Shown one piece after another: positions 48,826 through 62,341 of a DNA stretch of 64,000 bases (its first letter is position 1; each line of letters starts with the position of its first letter). The translations under genes and the position numbers were made by a program. The notes below the pieces were generated by a model, which was given only the letters and a program-made list of their open reading frames with translations, had not been told where the DNA came from and made no database searches. The stretch comes from Drosophila persimilis (lineage: Eukaryota > Arthropoda > Insecta > Diptera > Drosophilidae): NCBI RefSeq assembly GCF_003286085.1, contig NW_020825365.1, positions 496,001-560,000 on the forward strand, in the 5' to 3' direction.

Positions 48826-51800
48826 ATGGCCAAGTGGCTTTTGGGCCTTTGGTTGTTGCTCCTGGTGGTCAATGTTAGTATTGCATGAATATTTCGTGGA
48901 TTATTATTCAGAACAGAAGAACCCTCCTTTCCCTGGGATTCCGATTACGAATTAGTTTGCCAATTGTAGACAGGAAGTGTTTGCGCACTTAAATTGATCC
49001 TAATTACAAGCTGTACCCCAAAGATCGAATTCAATTGATGTTTTTAATAATACTTATTTCGCAATTATGCATTCGACAGGGGCATGAGGCAAATGCTTAT
49101 CATTCTGGTGGCTACCGGACGAGCGGCAGCAATCAGGCAGAACAAGCCGGGTTATCGGCAGGGCATTCAGCGTACGGGAGCAGCGGGAACATTCAAGAGC
49201 AGTCCATCTACGAGCGACCATCGGAGGGAGGAGTTGGAGGTGGAGCCTGTCCTCCTCAGTTCTCGGGAGTGGTGTCCTATCCCTATGACTGTCATCGCTA
49301 CGTGAACTGCCACAACGGCAGTCCCACCATCCAGACATGTGCACCCGGAACCCTTTTCAATGCCAGAACGCTGGTGTGCGATCATCCCAGCAATGTGGCA
49401 TGTGCCACGCCTGCAGGAGGAGCACAAGCAGCTGAGCCGAATCGATCAGCGCGTCTGAGGGAAGTGGATACAGAGCCCAGGTGTACGCCTGGAGTGATTG
49501 GATTGCAGCCACATCCGACGGATTGTACAAAGTTTCTCAATTGCGCCAATGGAAAAGTTTTTGTGCAGGACTGCGGACCTGGCACGGCATTCAGTCCATC
49601 CGCCCTAGTTTGTGTTCACAAGAGCACCGTCGACTGTGGGGCAGAAGCGGCCGGACAAGGTATGTATGATTAATGCTCACCGATTACCACTAACTAACAC
49701 CTGGGTAAGGCTTCTCTCAAGTCTCCTCGGAAGTCCCACGCTGTCCTCCCGGTCTGCGTGGGCTCCATCAGCATCATCGGGATCCGTACAAGTATCTGGT
49801 ATGCGGCATCGGTGTCCAAGCGAGGGTTGAGAAATGTCCCCCTGGGCAGAACTTCGATGCCCACAGATTGGTATGTGTTTTTTCAGCTTCCTCTTCCTCC
49901 CAGTCGTCCTGTAAGTCGAATTATATTCCTGATCTTTATCCTGCTTTGCCTTGCTTTGGTTCATCTCTTTTTCTATTTGGGTTTGTGTTTCTCATCTCGA
50001 TTCATGCGGTTCATGCCTTTGCTTTTGCCTGCTTTTGATCTATATTGCTTTCCATGTTTTTTGATATATGTATATAATCTTTCCTCCAATGCCTTATCTT
50101 AGCTTCTACTTTCAATTCTTCCGAGCTTCATGTCAGCGATATACTGTGTCCTACCGGAGCGAATGGTCTTTTTGTTCATCCCTTCGATCAGACCAAGTTC
50201 CTCAATTGTAAGGACGGAAAGGTGGCCGTTCAGGGCTGTCAGTCCGGAAATGTGTTTAGCATATCGAAGGGGTATTGTCATCTGAAATCTCAGTTGATCC
50301 TCAATGACTACGTCACTTATACTATCTCTGAGATCAGCTACGAGTTTTGTAAGTCCCCCGATTTGGTGAATTTTCCTTCCATTTTCCTTAAATCAGTTCA
50401 CTCTCTCAGCTCTGATACTAACTGCATGTCCTAACGGACTAGAAGGCCTCCATCTCTATCCTTATGATGCTGGGAAATATGTCCGATGCTTCGCTAGTGG
50501 CCAAATGTCCATCCTCGAGTGTGGGCCGCAGAATGCTTTCAGTCTGTCGCAAAGAGATTGTCGGCCGCGTCCTCAAGTCCGCAGTGGAGATCGGGTCAGG
50601 TTCTGGGAGGAAATAGAAGTTCAGACGACCACTACTGTCAGTTATCTAGACAGTCATGGGCCAACAGTTCTGTCCTCGCTCAGATCTTGTCCCCTCAACC
50701 TTCAAGGCAACTATCCATATCCCTTCCATGCGGGTCACTTTGTAAAGTGCCAAAATGGGCTTCTCCAGGTAGAATGTTGTCCATCTGGCTTCGTTTTCAG
50801 TCTCTCCAAACGCGCGTGTGCGGCTCGTCATCTCCTCTCTGCGCATGAATACCTGGATTATTCCTACCTCAGCGTTGAGTTCTCCAGTAAGCTAACCCCA
50901 TGCACATTCAGCATTGATCCGAAGTGACATTCTCCTTTCGCAGCTGAATTTATGCATGATTTCACAGCTGTTGCATGTCCTCCGCAGAGCAGGGGATATT
51001 ATCTGCATCCCTTCGACTGTACCAAGTATCTGAAGTGCCTCGATCAGCAGACTGCCATCGAAAGCTGCCAGCACGGCCTGGTGTTCAGCATCTCCCTGCA
51101 GAGATGTGTTTCCAAGGATCAACTGGCAGCAAACTACGACCGCGTGGAGTATCTATGGGAGGCGCAGCACGAACCAAGTGAAGACGGCGCAGGACGACAG
51201 TCATATGGAAAAAACTTGAATGTAAACGGCTATGCTTCATGTCCACCGGGCGCTTTTGGACTTCAAGTCCATCCCTTCGACTGCACCAAGTTCCTGAATT
51301 GCGCCAATGGTCAGACCTTCGTTGAAAGCTGTGGGCCAGGAACAGCATGGAGCACTGCCAGCAGCACCTGTGATTTTGCCTTTAAAGTGGACTGCAGTGG
51401 CAGGAGTGCTTCGACGGTCCTCAATCCATCAGCGCATACTAAAACAAGTAAAACGACAGCCCACTTGAGTGGTCCAGAGCATATTTACGAACCCACACAG
51501 CCTTCTTGTAAGTCGAATCATTCTTCTTTCACTTTTTTGCTTTACTCATTGCTTTTCCATTTGGGCGTGTTTTACCATTCTGCAATCCATTCTTTGCTCG
51601 CTACTTTTGAATGAACGCTAATCAGTATCAGCCCCTTCTTAGCCGACCCTTCCACTGCAGTGGAGACGAATCCAAGCGGTCTCCTGTGCCCTGCGGGAGT
51701 GGATGGTCTCTTTGTCCATCCCTTCGATCAGACCAAGTTTCTCAATTGCAAGGCCGGAAAAGTGGCCGTTCAGAGCTGCCAGCCTGGCTATGTGTTTAGC

Positions 51801-54800
51801 ATATCCAGGGGGTATTGCCAGCTCAAGTCCCAATTGGTGTACTCCGACTATGTGACATACATTACCTCGGAGATCAGCTACGAGTATTGTAAGTCCTATC
51901 ATCGGGGTCAAGCATTTTCATTTACCCTTTGACTCTCCCAGCTATGATCCTATCCGCTTGTCCTGGTGGCACCGACGGACTCCACCTCTATCCCTACGAT
52001 GCTGGCAAATATGTCCGATGCTCTGCTAGCAAGATGACCATTCTCGCCTGTGAGCAACAGATGGCCTTCAGTCTGTCGCAGAAGGCTTGCCGGCCGCGCA
52101 GTCAGCTGAACAGTGAAGATCGCGTCAAGTTCTTGGAGGAACTGCAGGTTCAGACTACGTACAGCTATCAAGACAGTCAGACACTGCAATCTCCACTCAG
52201 ATCGTGTCCACGAAATCTCCAAGGCAACTACCCATATCCCTTCCATGCGGGTCACTTTGTAAAGTGCCAAAATGGGCTTCTCCAGGTAGAGGGTTGTCCA
52301 TCGGGTTTCGTCTTCAGTCTCTCCCAACGCGAGTGCGCGGCGCGTCATCTCCTCTCTACCCATGACTTCCTGGATTACGTATATCTCAGTGGCCAATTCT
52401 TGAGTAAGCTTCCTGAAACATTGATCCTTTACTATTGATTCGAGATGCAGCATCTCCCTCTCAGCGGACTTCATGCAGGACCTCACAATGATCACGTGTC
52501 CTCCCCGAAGCCAGGGCTATTATTTGCATCCCTTTGACTGCACCAAGTATGTAATCTGCTGGGATCAGCAGACCGCCATCGAGAGCTGCAAGCAGGGTGA
52601 GGTCTTCAGCATCTCACAGCAGATCTGCGTGGCCAGGGACAAGGTAACGGCGTCCTACGATCGCGTCGAGTATCTGGGCGAGACACAGCATGAATTGAGC
52701 GAAGAGGCCGAATCAGAACAGCCCTTGCCGGGAAGGGGCTTCCCACATGACGGAGGATATCAGCCACAACATTCAGGACTTCCACTTGACGGAAGGTACC
52801 AGCCACAACGATATGTACCTGGATTTGGCGGAGGAAATCAGCCATCGCTGGGGAGCATCATTCCACAGGCTGCAGGATATCCGCCACAAGCACAACCAAC
52901 TGGACCTGCCTTTGACGGAGGATACCAGCAATCGCAGGGCAGGGGCTTCCCACAAGAAGGAGGCTACCAGCCAGCGCCTGCTGCTTTGATGTGTCCGCCC
53001 AGAGTGACCGGCCTGTTCCCAAATCCCTTCGATGCCATGGGCTATCTTCATTGCATGGAGGGTCACACTCTGACACGGAGATGTTCGACCACCGATGTCT
53101 TCAGCATTTCTCGCGGCTTTTGCGTGCCCAATCAGCAAGTGGCCAGCGGGGATCGCATACCGTATAACCAGCAGAGGTCCGTGGAGGAGGATGCCTGTGA
53201 GTAGGACTTAAGCGAGTTCCAAATTGTGCGTTGACGAGCCTGACACTATGTCCTTCCAGTTGTGAGATGTCCCACGGGGGCCAGTGGGAACTTTGTCTAT
53301 CCTTTCGACTGCGCGAAATTCCTGAGCTGCGGGCCAAACGGAATGATCCTGACGAGCTGTCCGGCAGACCAATATTTCAGTGTACGCCGTGGTCTGTGCC
53401 AGCCCAAGGAGCAAGTGATGCGTGAGGATCGCCTCTACACGAACAGCGAGCTACTGATCATCTACGAGTGGACGCAGCAAATGAAAGCCGAGGGAGTAAA
53501 AACCGTCTGTCCCGTGGGAGTCAGTGGATCCCTGCCACATCCGAGGATTTCCAGCAAGTTCATCAGATGCCAGCCGGGCCTGGCCGAAATCTACGACTGC
53601 CCGAGTGGACAGATTTTTAGTATTTCCCGTCGATTGTGTGGGCCGGACGCAGAGATGCCAAGCCACGATCGCTGCGATTATATCGTGGGGGGGGAAGGGG
53701 AAGCCTCTTATGGGTGGAGGGATCAGCTTAATGGTTACTAACCCTTGGGTCGTGTCCGACTAGTGTTAAATCCTCTCCTTCTACTTGCAGACAATCGCCA
53801 GTCAAAATCCTACGAGACAGCCGGCCAGGATCAGTGGGGAAACCGGTATGTGGCCAGGACAACGACCACAGTGGTTGGCGACGGCGATCGCTGGAGGGAT
53901 ATGAATATGCAGCGCCCTCCTGGCATCGGCTTCCAGCACAGTCCACAGTATCATGCCAATCCTTCGCAGGGTTGGTCCGGTCAGGGCAGCTCCTACGACC
54001 ATCGATCCCCCACCCAGAGTGTGCTCTATGTGGAGGGATCCCTTCAGCTCAACCGTAATTATCCTACATCTAAGACTCCTCTGGCACCCATGGTGCCCAG
54101 CGCTCCTCTGGCCACCATGGCACCCACCACTCCTGGTCAGGTGTTCTACGCCGAACGTGTTGAGAAGGAAGCAACCCCGCGAGGACAGCCTCCAGGATCT
54201 ATTGATACAACGGGTTACAACTTCAGCCCCAGTGTCGAACACGGCTCACCGACCAACAGATGGCAGCCCATTCCCCCAAAACAAACACCATCAATGCCTC
54301 CACTTGCTCCTCTTGGTGGACAACAACCCCTAGAACTTGATTATAAGCCGGACAATCCACCGACTTACAATCAGTATCAGCCTAGTGGAAGGGAATCCCA
54401 TTTCAGAGCTCATTTAGCAGAGCAGCGACCTTTTGAAAGGGAACACCCATCCGGAACCCCCTTAGGAGGACAGCAACCAATCGATTTGGGTTACAGTCCC
54501 GAATCTTTTCCCAATCAACAGAAAACCCAAGATCCTCAGACCTATCCGAGACTACCCAGTCAGGGATTGCTTCCACCTAATCACGATTCTGATCAGCTGC
54601 CTAGTGAATCACATCAGATAGGAACCCGTTTCAATCCAAGTGCCTCTCTGCAGCCCCATTTACCCAGCCCCAATGAGAGGCCCAGCTATCGGGGAGCTCC
54701 TTCCGATGAATCGAATCTTTATGGGGGACTACTGCCGCCCAACCCCAGTCCCCCTATACCCACGCAGTTACCCACAACAAAGACGCCCTCGAAGCTGCAC

Positions 54801-57800
54801 ACGTATCCCATTTATCCGCACATAGGCAATGCGTCGGTGCCACAGAGTGCCAGTCATCCGCACTACAGTCCCTCGTATGCGGGCATATCCCATTCGCGTA
54901 ATGCCTCCTGGGCCAAGGGGTCAGTGATAACCAGTACGACGACAGCTCGAACTGACGACTCCGACGATCTGCTCGTTGCTGAAGACAATTTTGAATATGA
55001 GGAGATAGATTTACCAACAGAGGCGACTACAAGCGAGAGAAGTGGGCTGGCGCCGCCTCCCTTTAATCATCAGTTTTATAGTCCTCCCAAGAGTCTTTCC
55101 TCGCAAGCCTCCACACCGGCTGATCCAGTCTCCCAACTGGCCATCAGTGAGGCTCTGAAGCTTATGCTACGTCCTTACTTCAATCACAGTGGCAATGCCC
55201 AGGAGAGACAGGCCAAGCAGGCAGAATCGGCGATAGTCTCTGTGATTAGCAAACCTTTAACGAGCACTAGCCCTACAACGACTACGAGCACTACAACAAT
55301 AACTTCAATACCTGAAAGAATAGCTACCACAACACCCAATCCAGACGATGACGCCGAACTGATTAAAGCCGGGGAACAGGAGAGCTTGGACCTAACTGAC
55401 GACTACTCTGTTTTTCCAGATGCCGGGGAAACGGCCCGAACCGAGCAGACCATAGATCCCACCACGTACCAATCCCCGACTGACTTCCATCGGAGCACCC
55501 GCAGAGCGGAAATCGAAACAACCACAATCAATTGGCACGCGTCCGGTCACAGTCGTGACTTCCACAGACGCCATCCAAATCTCCTCGATCCGCTCTCCCT
55601 CCAAAAACACAACCATCCTCCCCCTAACTCTCATCACCACAATCCACACAGACACCACGAGCACAGCCCCGATTTCCATCGTCGTCATCCGGAGATGCCC
55701 AATCCGTTCCCTAAAAAGGAAACCTTACCCGAATGGGAACTCCCCGAACATCAGCAGCCGGAGAAGGAGACCGACTGGAAGCTGATGACCAATCCGAATG
55801 CCGAGTCTGTCACATCCAGAATAGATGTGCGAAGCTCCTTCAATGAAACCTGCGAATTCGATTGCCAGAACGGAATCTGCGTGCCGCAGGACTCTGTCTG
55901 TGATGGCTTTAACCACTGTGGAAATCGTCTAGACGAGAGCAACTGCAATCACTTGGGCTACGAGGTGCGTCTGACCGGCGGAGAGATGCCGCACATGGGT
56001 CGGATATCAGTCAAAAGTGAGTAGATAAACCAAGAGAATGAAGTCTATACTTAACCATTACCATTTTTCAGTCAATGGCCAGTGGGGCTATGTGTGCGAT
56101 GACAAGTTCGGACTAAGGGACGCCGATGTGGTGTGCCGGGAGCTGGGCTACAAGTTGGGTGCCCAAGAGGTCCGCGGTAGCTCCTTTTATGCTCCTGCCG
56201 ATCAGAACTTCAACTACGCCATGGACGAGGTCGAGTGCCAGGGCAACGAAACGATGCTGAAGGATTGCCACTTCAAGGGCTGGGGCGTCCACAATTGTGG
56301 AGTCGATGAGGTGGCCGGCGTTGCCTGCAAGGTCCCCATGATGAAGTGTCCGAACAACTACTGGCTCTGTCAGACCTCCAAGGAGTGCATACCGCCAGCC
56401 TTCGTTTGCGACCATACTGCGGACTGTGCAGATAAGTCGGACGAAAGCCCGACCGTTTGTCAGGTGGGTTAAACACAGGTGGAGAAGTATCCCCAATGCA
56501 ATCTAATGATGATCATTCCCACACAGGCTCCTGTTGAGTATCGTTTGGAGGGAGGTCGCAGCTCCAATGAAGGCCGACTGGAAGTCAAATACCATGGCGT
56601 GTGGGGTAGCGTGTGCGATGATGACTTCAACTTAAAGTCTGCCCAGGTGGCATGCAATTCCTTGGGCTACTATGGACCAGCGGTAAGGAAGTTAAGTAGA
56701 GAATTCTAGTGAATGCAAGATCTTTTCCCTTGAAAACCCACAGAAACTGGAGAATAACATCTTTGGCCATGGAAACGGACCCATTTGGCTGGATCAGGTG
56801 ATGTGCTTTGGCAATGAGAGCAGCATCGACAAATGCAGCCACTGGAACTGGGGCGACCACAACTGCAATCACACCGAGGATGTGGCCCTGCATTGCTCGG
56901 CAGGACCACCTCCTCGATCAGCAAGCCGCCTCAAAGCGCTGAAGCAGGGTGAATCAGAGAAAAGTGCAGCCCTGTCCTACTCCGACATTGGCCTGTGGGA
57001 GCGGTCCAGCCGTGCCATGCGCTCTCCTCGCCGCTGTGGAATCTTCAAGGACGATTTGTCGGATGAGTATGCTCATAGCGGGGAGCGTGTGGTGAAGGGA
57101 AAGACAGCGCGTCGGGGTCGTCATCCGTGGCAGGCCACCATTCGAACACGAGGACGTGGCGGTATCTCCAGTCACTGGTGCGGGGCCGTGGTGATCTCCA
57201 AGCGCCATCTACTCACAGCCGCCCACTGTCTCTATGGCAACGCAAAGGATGCATACTTTGTGCGGGTGGGAGATCACTATGCCAACATTGCCGAGTCCTC
57301 CGAGGTGGACACTTTCATTGAGAAGTGGTACACGCACGAGAAGTTCCGCGACGGCACTCACATGAACAACGACATCGCTGTGGTGGTGCTGAAGCGTCCC
57401 CTGAAGTTCAGCGACTATGTCCAGCCGATCTGTCTGCCGGACAAGAATGTGGTTTTCCAAGGCAATCGAAATTGCACAATTTCCGGCTGGGGCTCTATCA
57501 AATCTGGAGTTTCCAGTAAGTCGGGTTATAAATCAGAGTTTTCCTGCATCCGCATCCGATTCATTTGTTCCTCTTTTTCAGCTCCTTCTCAAGTACTGAG
57601 ATCTGCGGAGCTGCCCATTTTGCCAGATGAAACCTGCAAGCAATCGAAAGTCTATGGCTCAGCCATGTCCGAAGGTACTTTTAACTAAAACTAAGTCTTT
57701 TAGAAACGCATTCCAATCTTTTGCCTTATTGCAGGTATGTTCTGTGCTGGTTCTATGGACGAGAGTGTAGATGCCTGCGAGGGCGACTCTGGCGGTCCGC

Positions 57801-58015
57801 TCGTCTGTTCTGATGATGGTAAAATATCCTTCTCTAAGCCAATCCAAAGATCCTTATGACAAATTAAACTATTCGCAGATGGTGAAACCTTGTATGGCCT
57901 CATATCGTGGGGCCAGCACTGCGGCTACATAAATAGACCAGGTGTCTATGTCCGTGTGAACCATTATATCGATTGGATCTACGAGAAGATCAATGAGAGC
58001 TTGTTGCGATTTTAG
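48826..58015 (+). CDS. Teq: Tequila, mosaic chitin-binding/LDLa/SRCR serine protease, 17 exons
   Basis: A secreted trypsin-type protease (neurotrypsin-like architecture), about 2606 residues. Exons: 48826-48873, 49080-49659, 49722-49871, 50103-50348, 50410-50886, 50944-51507, 51661-51888, 51942-52403, 52465-53196, 53260-53733, 53791-56016, 56072-56463, 56527-56682, 56744-57515, 57582-57674, 57735-57818, 57879-58015. Order: signal peptide ([15 protein letters not shown]); about 15 CBM14 chitin-binding units to residue 1320; a Pro/Ser/Thr- and His-rich linker; LDLa ([19 protein letters not shown]), SRCR, LDLa, SRCR; protease from about 2361 (R|VVKG) with LTAAHC, NNDIAVV and GDSGGP. An Asp six before the active Ser gives trypsin specificity. 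The exon 3 acceptor could also be 12 nt earlier, and the exon 10 donor (AATG|GTTACT) is weak. Confidence 0.93.
50103..51180 (+). repeat. Tequila internal duplication, copy 1 (exons 4-6)
   Basis: Holds four CBM14 units in the order [60 protein letters not shown], split by introns at the same positions as copy 2. It extends to the shared DRVEYL segment. Confidence 0.9.
51661..52690 (+). repeat. Tequila internal duplication, copy 2 (exons 7-9)
   Basis: The same four units in the same order and with the same intron positions and phases as copy 1 ([60 protein letters not shown]). An extra, non-repeated CBM14 pair closes copy 1 in exon 6. Confidence 0.9.
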
Positions 58016-58043
58016 AGGAGAACCACCTTTCGCTTACATGACT

Positions 58044-58049
58044 ATTAAA
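58044..58049 (+). terminator. Likely poly(A) signal of Tequila
   Basis: ATTAAA, the common variant of AATAAA, 29 bp after the stop codon. Confidence 0.5.
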
Positions 58050-58955
58050 TATATAATACGAATTTTGTAATTAATTTTTTTGAATATTTCTTTTAAAAAT
58101 TGTAAGTTTACGTCTCCACACAAATTAAATGTCGTGCACGCAGCGTACATTAATAGCATAATCAATGCTAATAAACGGAACCACAGCAACAGAGACAGCT
58201 TAAGCGAACATCATCATTAAGCTGCCATAGGCAAAGATTTAATTCACAAGTCCGGCGATGTTTTCTTGACTCATCCCCATTCTAATTCACGAAGTTCCAT
58301 TCGAGCTTCACTCCCATTCAATCCGATTCACTCAAGCTTCGCTCTAGATCGGTTTGGCTATTATATTTGTTTGGTGTGCTGCCTCTTGGCTGGCTTTTTG
58401 GTGCAGGCAGCACAGCCACTCGTTTAATTGACGGTCAACTCGGAGCGGACACACACTCAATTGACACCAAGACTCGTGGGTCAAAAGGGGTAGCGGAAGG
58501 TTGTGGGTGGCGGGGCTTGGGATGGGATGGGCAGGCGAAGAGTGCGAGCTCCATTTACGCGCCTCGCTTCAGTCGCATTGTGCGGGCGTTGCGCGCGCGA
58601 TTGGATGATCAGGGCCTGAAAAGCGCTACAATTAACTTAATTAATATCACAGTTTGCCGTGACTGGGGTACGTACGGAGAGCATGCGCAGACACTGTATT
58701 ATTCCCTCTGTATTCTCTATCTCTCTTTTTTCTCTATACTTCTCTCAGCATGCGAAAGAGTGCACTCACTTTAAGCGGGCATCGGTTCCATTTATATGGG
58801 TAAAATACTCTCGCGAGAGACTCTCTCTGTGTCCGAGTCCGATCTGAGTGCTTCGTTAAGCTCAGTTCCGTTTGGTTAGTCGATAGTGAGACTTCATAAA
58901 GAGCAGATCAACAATCTAGTGGAGCTATCATCATTGCAGCTGCAAGAGAATCCAC
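58050..58955. other. Spacer between Tequila and the lipocalin-like gene
   Basis: No coding exon was found. An initiator match, TCAGTT, at 58862-58867 lies 98 bp before the next start codon and may be its transcription start. Confidence 0.4.
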
Positions 58956-58959
58956 AAGA

Positions 58960-60273
58960 ATGTTCATCAGATCCCTGGCCTACTGGCTGATATTCAGCAT
59001 CTGCTGGTGTAATGGCAATGCCCTGGACCAATATGGCACCGTGTCTGGTGGATCCACCACAACGGAGAGAATCAATTCGGCAATGCGTTGCATGAACATC
59101 AATCCACAGAATTCGGTGGATCTGGAACAGGTGAGGGGCCCCACACTCAACATTAGAGAGAGGAAAATTCCCAATCGAAAATGATCACTAATGTATGTAA
59201 GGAATGCATGGCTGGCTAATGAAATTATGGCTGATTTGTTCTAATTAACCCTTTGCGCCGAATGTGAGCCCAATGTCAATTCTTGACCAGCATGGAGGGA
59301 GCATTGTTGTCCCATTGTGGTGGCATTTAATTGAACGCACAGAAAGTCGCATGCAAATCGCACAAATGACCTCCATCAGTACTACATTGCCCTCCTTCTC
59401 TCCCGCTCTCGCTCTGTGGGTGTGTGTTTGTGTGTGCACTCGAAAACTAATGACCAGAATCTGCCTCTATATAGATAATGGGCCTCTGGTACGGCAGCGA
59501 GATCATCGTCCACAGCCAAGACTTTCCCGGCGTCTATGAGTACGATTCGTGCGTCATCATACACCTGGCTGACGTGACCGATCAGGTAAGTGTGTCTGCC
59601 CCTAGTGATGGGTCTCCAAATCTCTCTCTCCCTCTCAGATGGTCAACAGCCTCAGCAATCGCGGCTACGGCGGGGACGGCTATGGTTCCCCGGACTACAA
59701 CCGGAATCAAAACAACTACGGACGTGACCCGACAACACCCTCGTATATGGGAGAGGATAATTATCCGAATCAGGGGCGGGTAAAGCAGAACTATCTGCGT
59801 TTGGTCTGGAGCGAACGCGACAATAATTTAGAGTATACGTTCAACTATACGACTCGAACACCCGGGCAGTGGTCCAACATTGGGGATCAGCGGGGCAGTC
59901 TGGTGACCCTAAACTCCTACACGCAGTTCACGGGCACCGTCCAGGTGGTCAAGGCGGTCAACGATCACCTGGTGCTGACCTTCTGCGGCAACGATGTGAA
60001 GAGCTCCATTTACACGGTGGTGTTGTCACGGAATCGCCTGGGACTCAGTGCAGATGTAAGTGGAAGTGGAATGTTTCCCCCATGTTTGGATCCAACTAAT
60101 CATATAATCCAATATACTTCCAGGAGCTGCGCAGTATTCGTAATCTCCTCTCACGTCGTGGCCTCTACACGGAAACCATTCGAAAGGTCTGCAATGGCTG
60201 TGGCCATCTGGGAGGTAACATTATCTCGATGCTCCTGTTTCTGCTTCTGCTCGTCTGGGGTCGCGGCCAGTGA
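58960..60273 (+). CDS. Lipocalin-like secreted protein, probably GPI-anchored, 4 exons
   Basis: Exons 58960-59130, 59475-59585, 59639-60055 and 60124-60273, all phase 0, giving 282 residues. It opens with a signal peptide (MFIRSLAYWLIFSICWCNGNA). The segment DLEQIMGLWYGSEIIVHS has the G-x-W motif and spacing of the first lipocalin strand. Later strands such as LVTLNSYTQFTGTVQVVKAV and HLVLTFCGND fit a beta barrel. A Tyr/Asn/Gly-rich insert (GYGGDGYGSPDYNRNQNNYG) follows exon 3's start. The C-terminus, ISMLLFLLLLVWGRGQ, is a hydrophobic tail right at the end with a small-residue site before it, as in GPI-anchored proteins. Lipocalins bind small hydrophobic ligands; the ligand here is unknown. 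I do not recognise a named orthologue. Confidence 0.8.
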
Positions 60274-62340
60274 GGTCGGAGGTCGTCGGAGCAGCTATCG
60301 TATTTAATGAGTCCAGCCATAATATTTTAATTTATGTGTAAACTACTTAAGCAATACAGTGACGAGAGTTCGCCGAGTGCACTCCCAAAAAAAAAAACAA
60401 AAGCGAACCCAATCGAGCTGTTTAGTTCAGTTCACATCGTTTGCTTCCGCTTTAATTGCTTGTCTTGTCCCAATTAAACCCAATTACCGCAGGCCACAGG
60501 CAGATCCGATGACTTAAGTGGGAATTAGTTAGCTATATGGTTAGTTGTAGGCGTTAAATGTACGAGAATGTACTCTTAATTCAATTAGTAAACCTAGCAG
60601 GGAATTCTACCATTCACCAGCATTTTGTTGGTACTACTTATGGCTACTCCACCCTATCTCCATACATACATACATACATACATATGTACCTCTCGAGGTA
60701 GTCCCAAAAGTAGGCAATATAAATTGCTTGCCAAAAATCAAACAAATTGTTGGGTTTTGTTCTCTATATTGAGGTACCACCGTGACACACACGTTTGCCC
60801 CAATGCCATTACCAATCAAGATTATAGCATTGGTATTTTACATTATCAGCATAGCCCGAAAAGCTAAACAAATCTTATCAGTCCCCGGCAACTGGAAACT
60901 GGACTGAACCTGGACCTGCTAAACTCTGGTGGGTGGTTCTCTGGTCTTTGGGATACAATCTTTTATATTGTTAGGGTAAGCCCCCCCCCCCGCAATCAAT
61001 TTCATAAAATCATACAACATACGATTGGCCTTAAATTGTGGCAAATTCACGCGATTTACCTCAAACGTCGCCTTTTAAGAAGTCAAAGTCTGGCGATTGC
61101 TTTATTTATATTTTTTTCAGACGTTTTCTTCTTGGTTTTGTTTCTTTTCTTTTCCTTTGTTAAGGTGATAAGGTGATTTTGGGCACTGAAAGTGCTAAAA
61201 GCTAAATGGGAACAAACTCACTCGCCGCGTTATCAGTCCCAACAGTCCCAAAGCCCAACAACAAGCTCGTATTGTATAGTACTAGGGGGAATACAAAAAA
61301 GTCTACCGTCTGGTGGTCAAAAGAAGAACACAATTGTAAACAAGCTATGAAAGAAAACACTCCACGAAAGCATGGAAAAGTTTTGGCGACAAAATATTCC
61401 CCATGCGATTAATGTACTTTGCTTTCCCCGGTTCCCCATCTATATTGACGGCATGACGAATAAATTGCACTATGCGACAACGTGGCAGAGGTTGATAAGC
61501 TTGAATTGGGTCCCCTCCCGCTGGGAGTTCTGTAATTGAACTTGAACTTTGAGTGCGATGCGATGCGATCATCATTATCATATCGTCTGTTATTGTTATT
61601 TAACGAATTTCGAGCGCACGCTTTTTGATGGATTTTACAACGCCTGATTGCAGTCATAGACTCATAGAAGGGGAGTCGCCGATGCCTGACGTTTTTTGTT
61701 TTGAAAGCAGGCTGATAAGAAGACCATGCACACGTCAAGAGCTCATGCTAGGTAAGTACTTTACAGAGCTGGGGCCTCTACAAACTCAAGCACAAAAATG
61801 GATGGAATATATCTTAAAGTGCATAATCCAGCCGGCAGGATGTGTTTGCGTACGAATATAGCACGAATATATATTGTAAATATATAGTAGGTACATTTTT
61901 GCCATGAGAGCTGTGCAAAAAATGTGTCAATTCAACGATTTACGTCATTAGGGTGCATAGGGTATATGATTGTGCAGTATTTCTCTTTGGACTTTGAGCT
62001 TCATATGGGAAGTACTCTTACGAGATCGAAACTTTGGATTTAACCAGAACAAAGAGGAAACAATCCAGCCCCACTTGTACTTGGCCCGTCAGGTAAACAA
62101 CAGACCTTCTAGGAAAATGCGTCGCAGTTGCATTTCGTTGCATCGCACTAGTGCCCGTCTGTCCGGGTGGGTGGCTCTGGGTGACTCTGGGCCATAAGCT
62201 AATCAATTAACAACCCTTTTAACAGCAGTATCATCATCTGAGCGAACAGCACAGCTGATAAGACCGCCAGACACTACTCGTATTTAGCAGCTAATGCCGA
62301 AAACACACAAATGGCAGATAACAAGCGGCATTCTAGGCGC
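60274..62340. other. Intergenic spacer
   Basis: No coding exon was recognised. It contains a CATA repeat at about 60661-60683 and a run of ten C at about 60981. Confidence 0.45.
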
Positions 62341-62341
62341 C

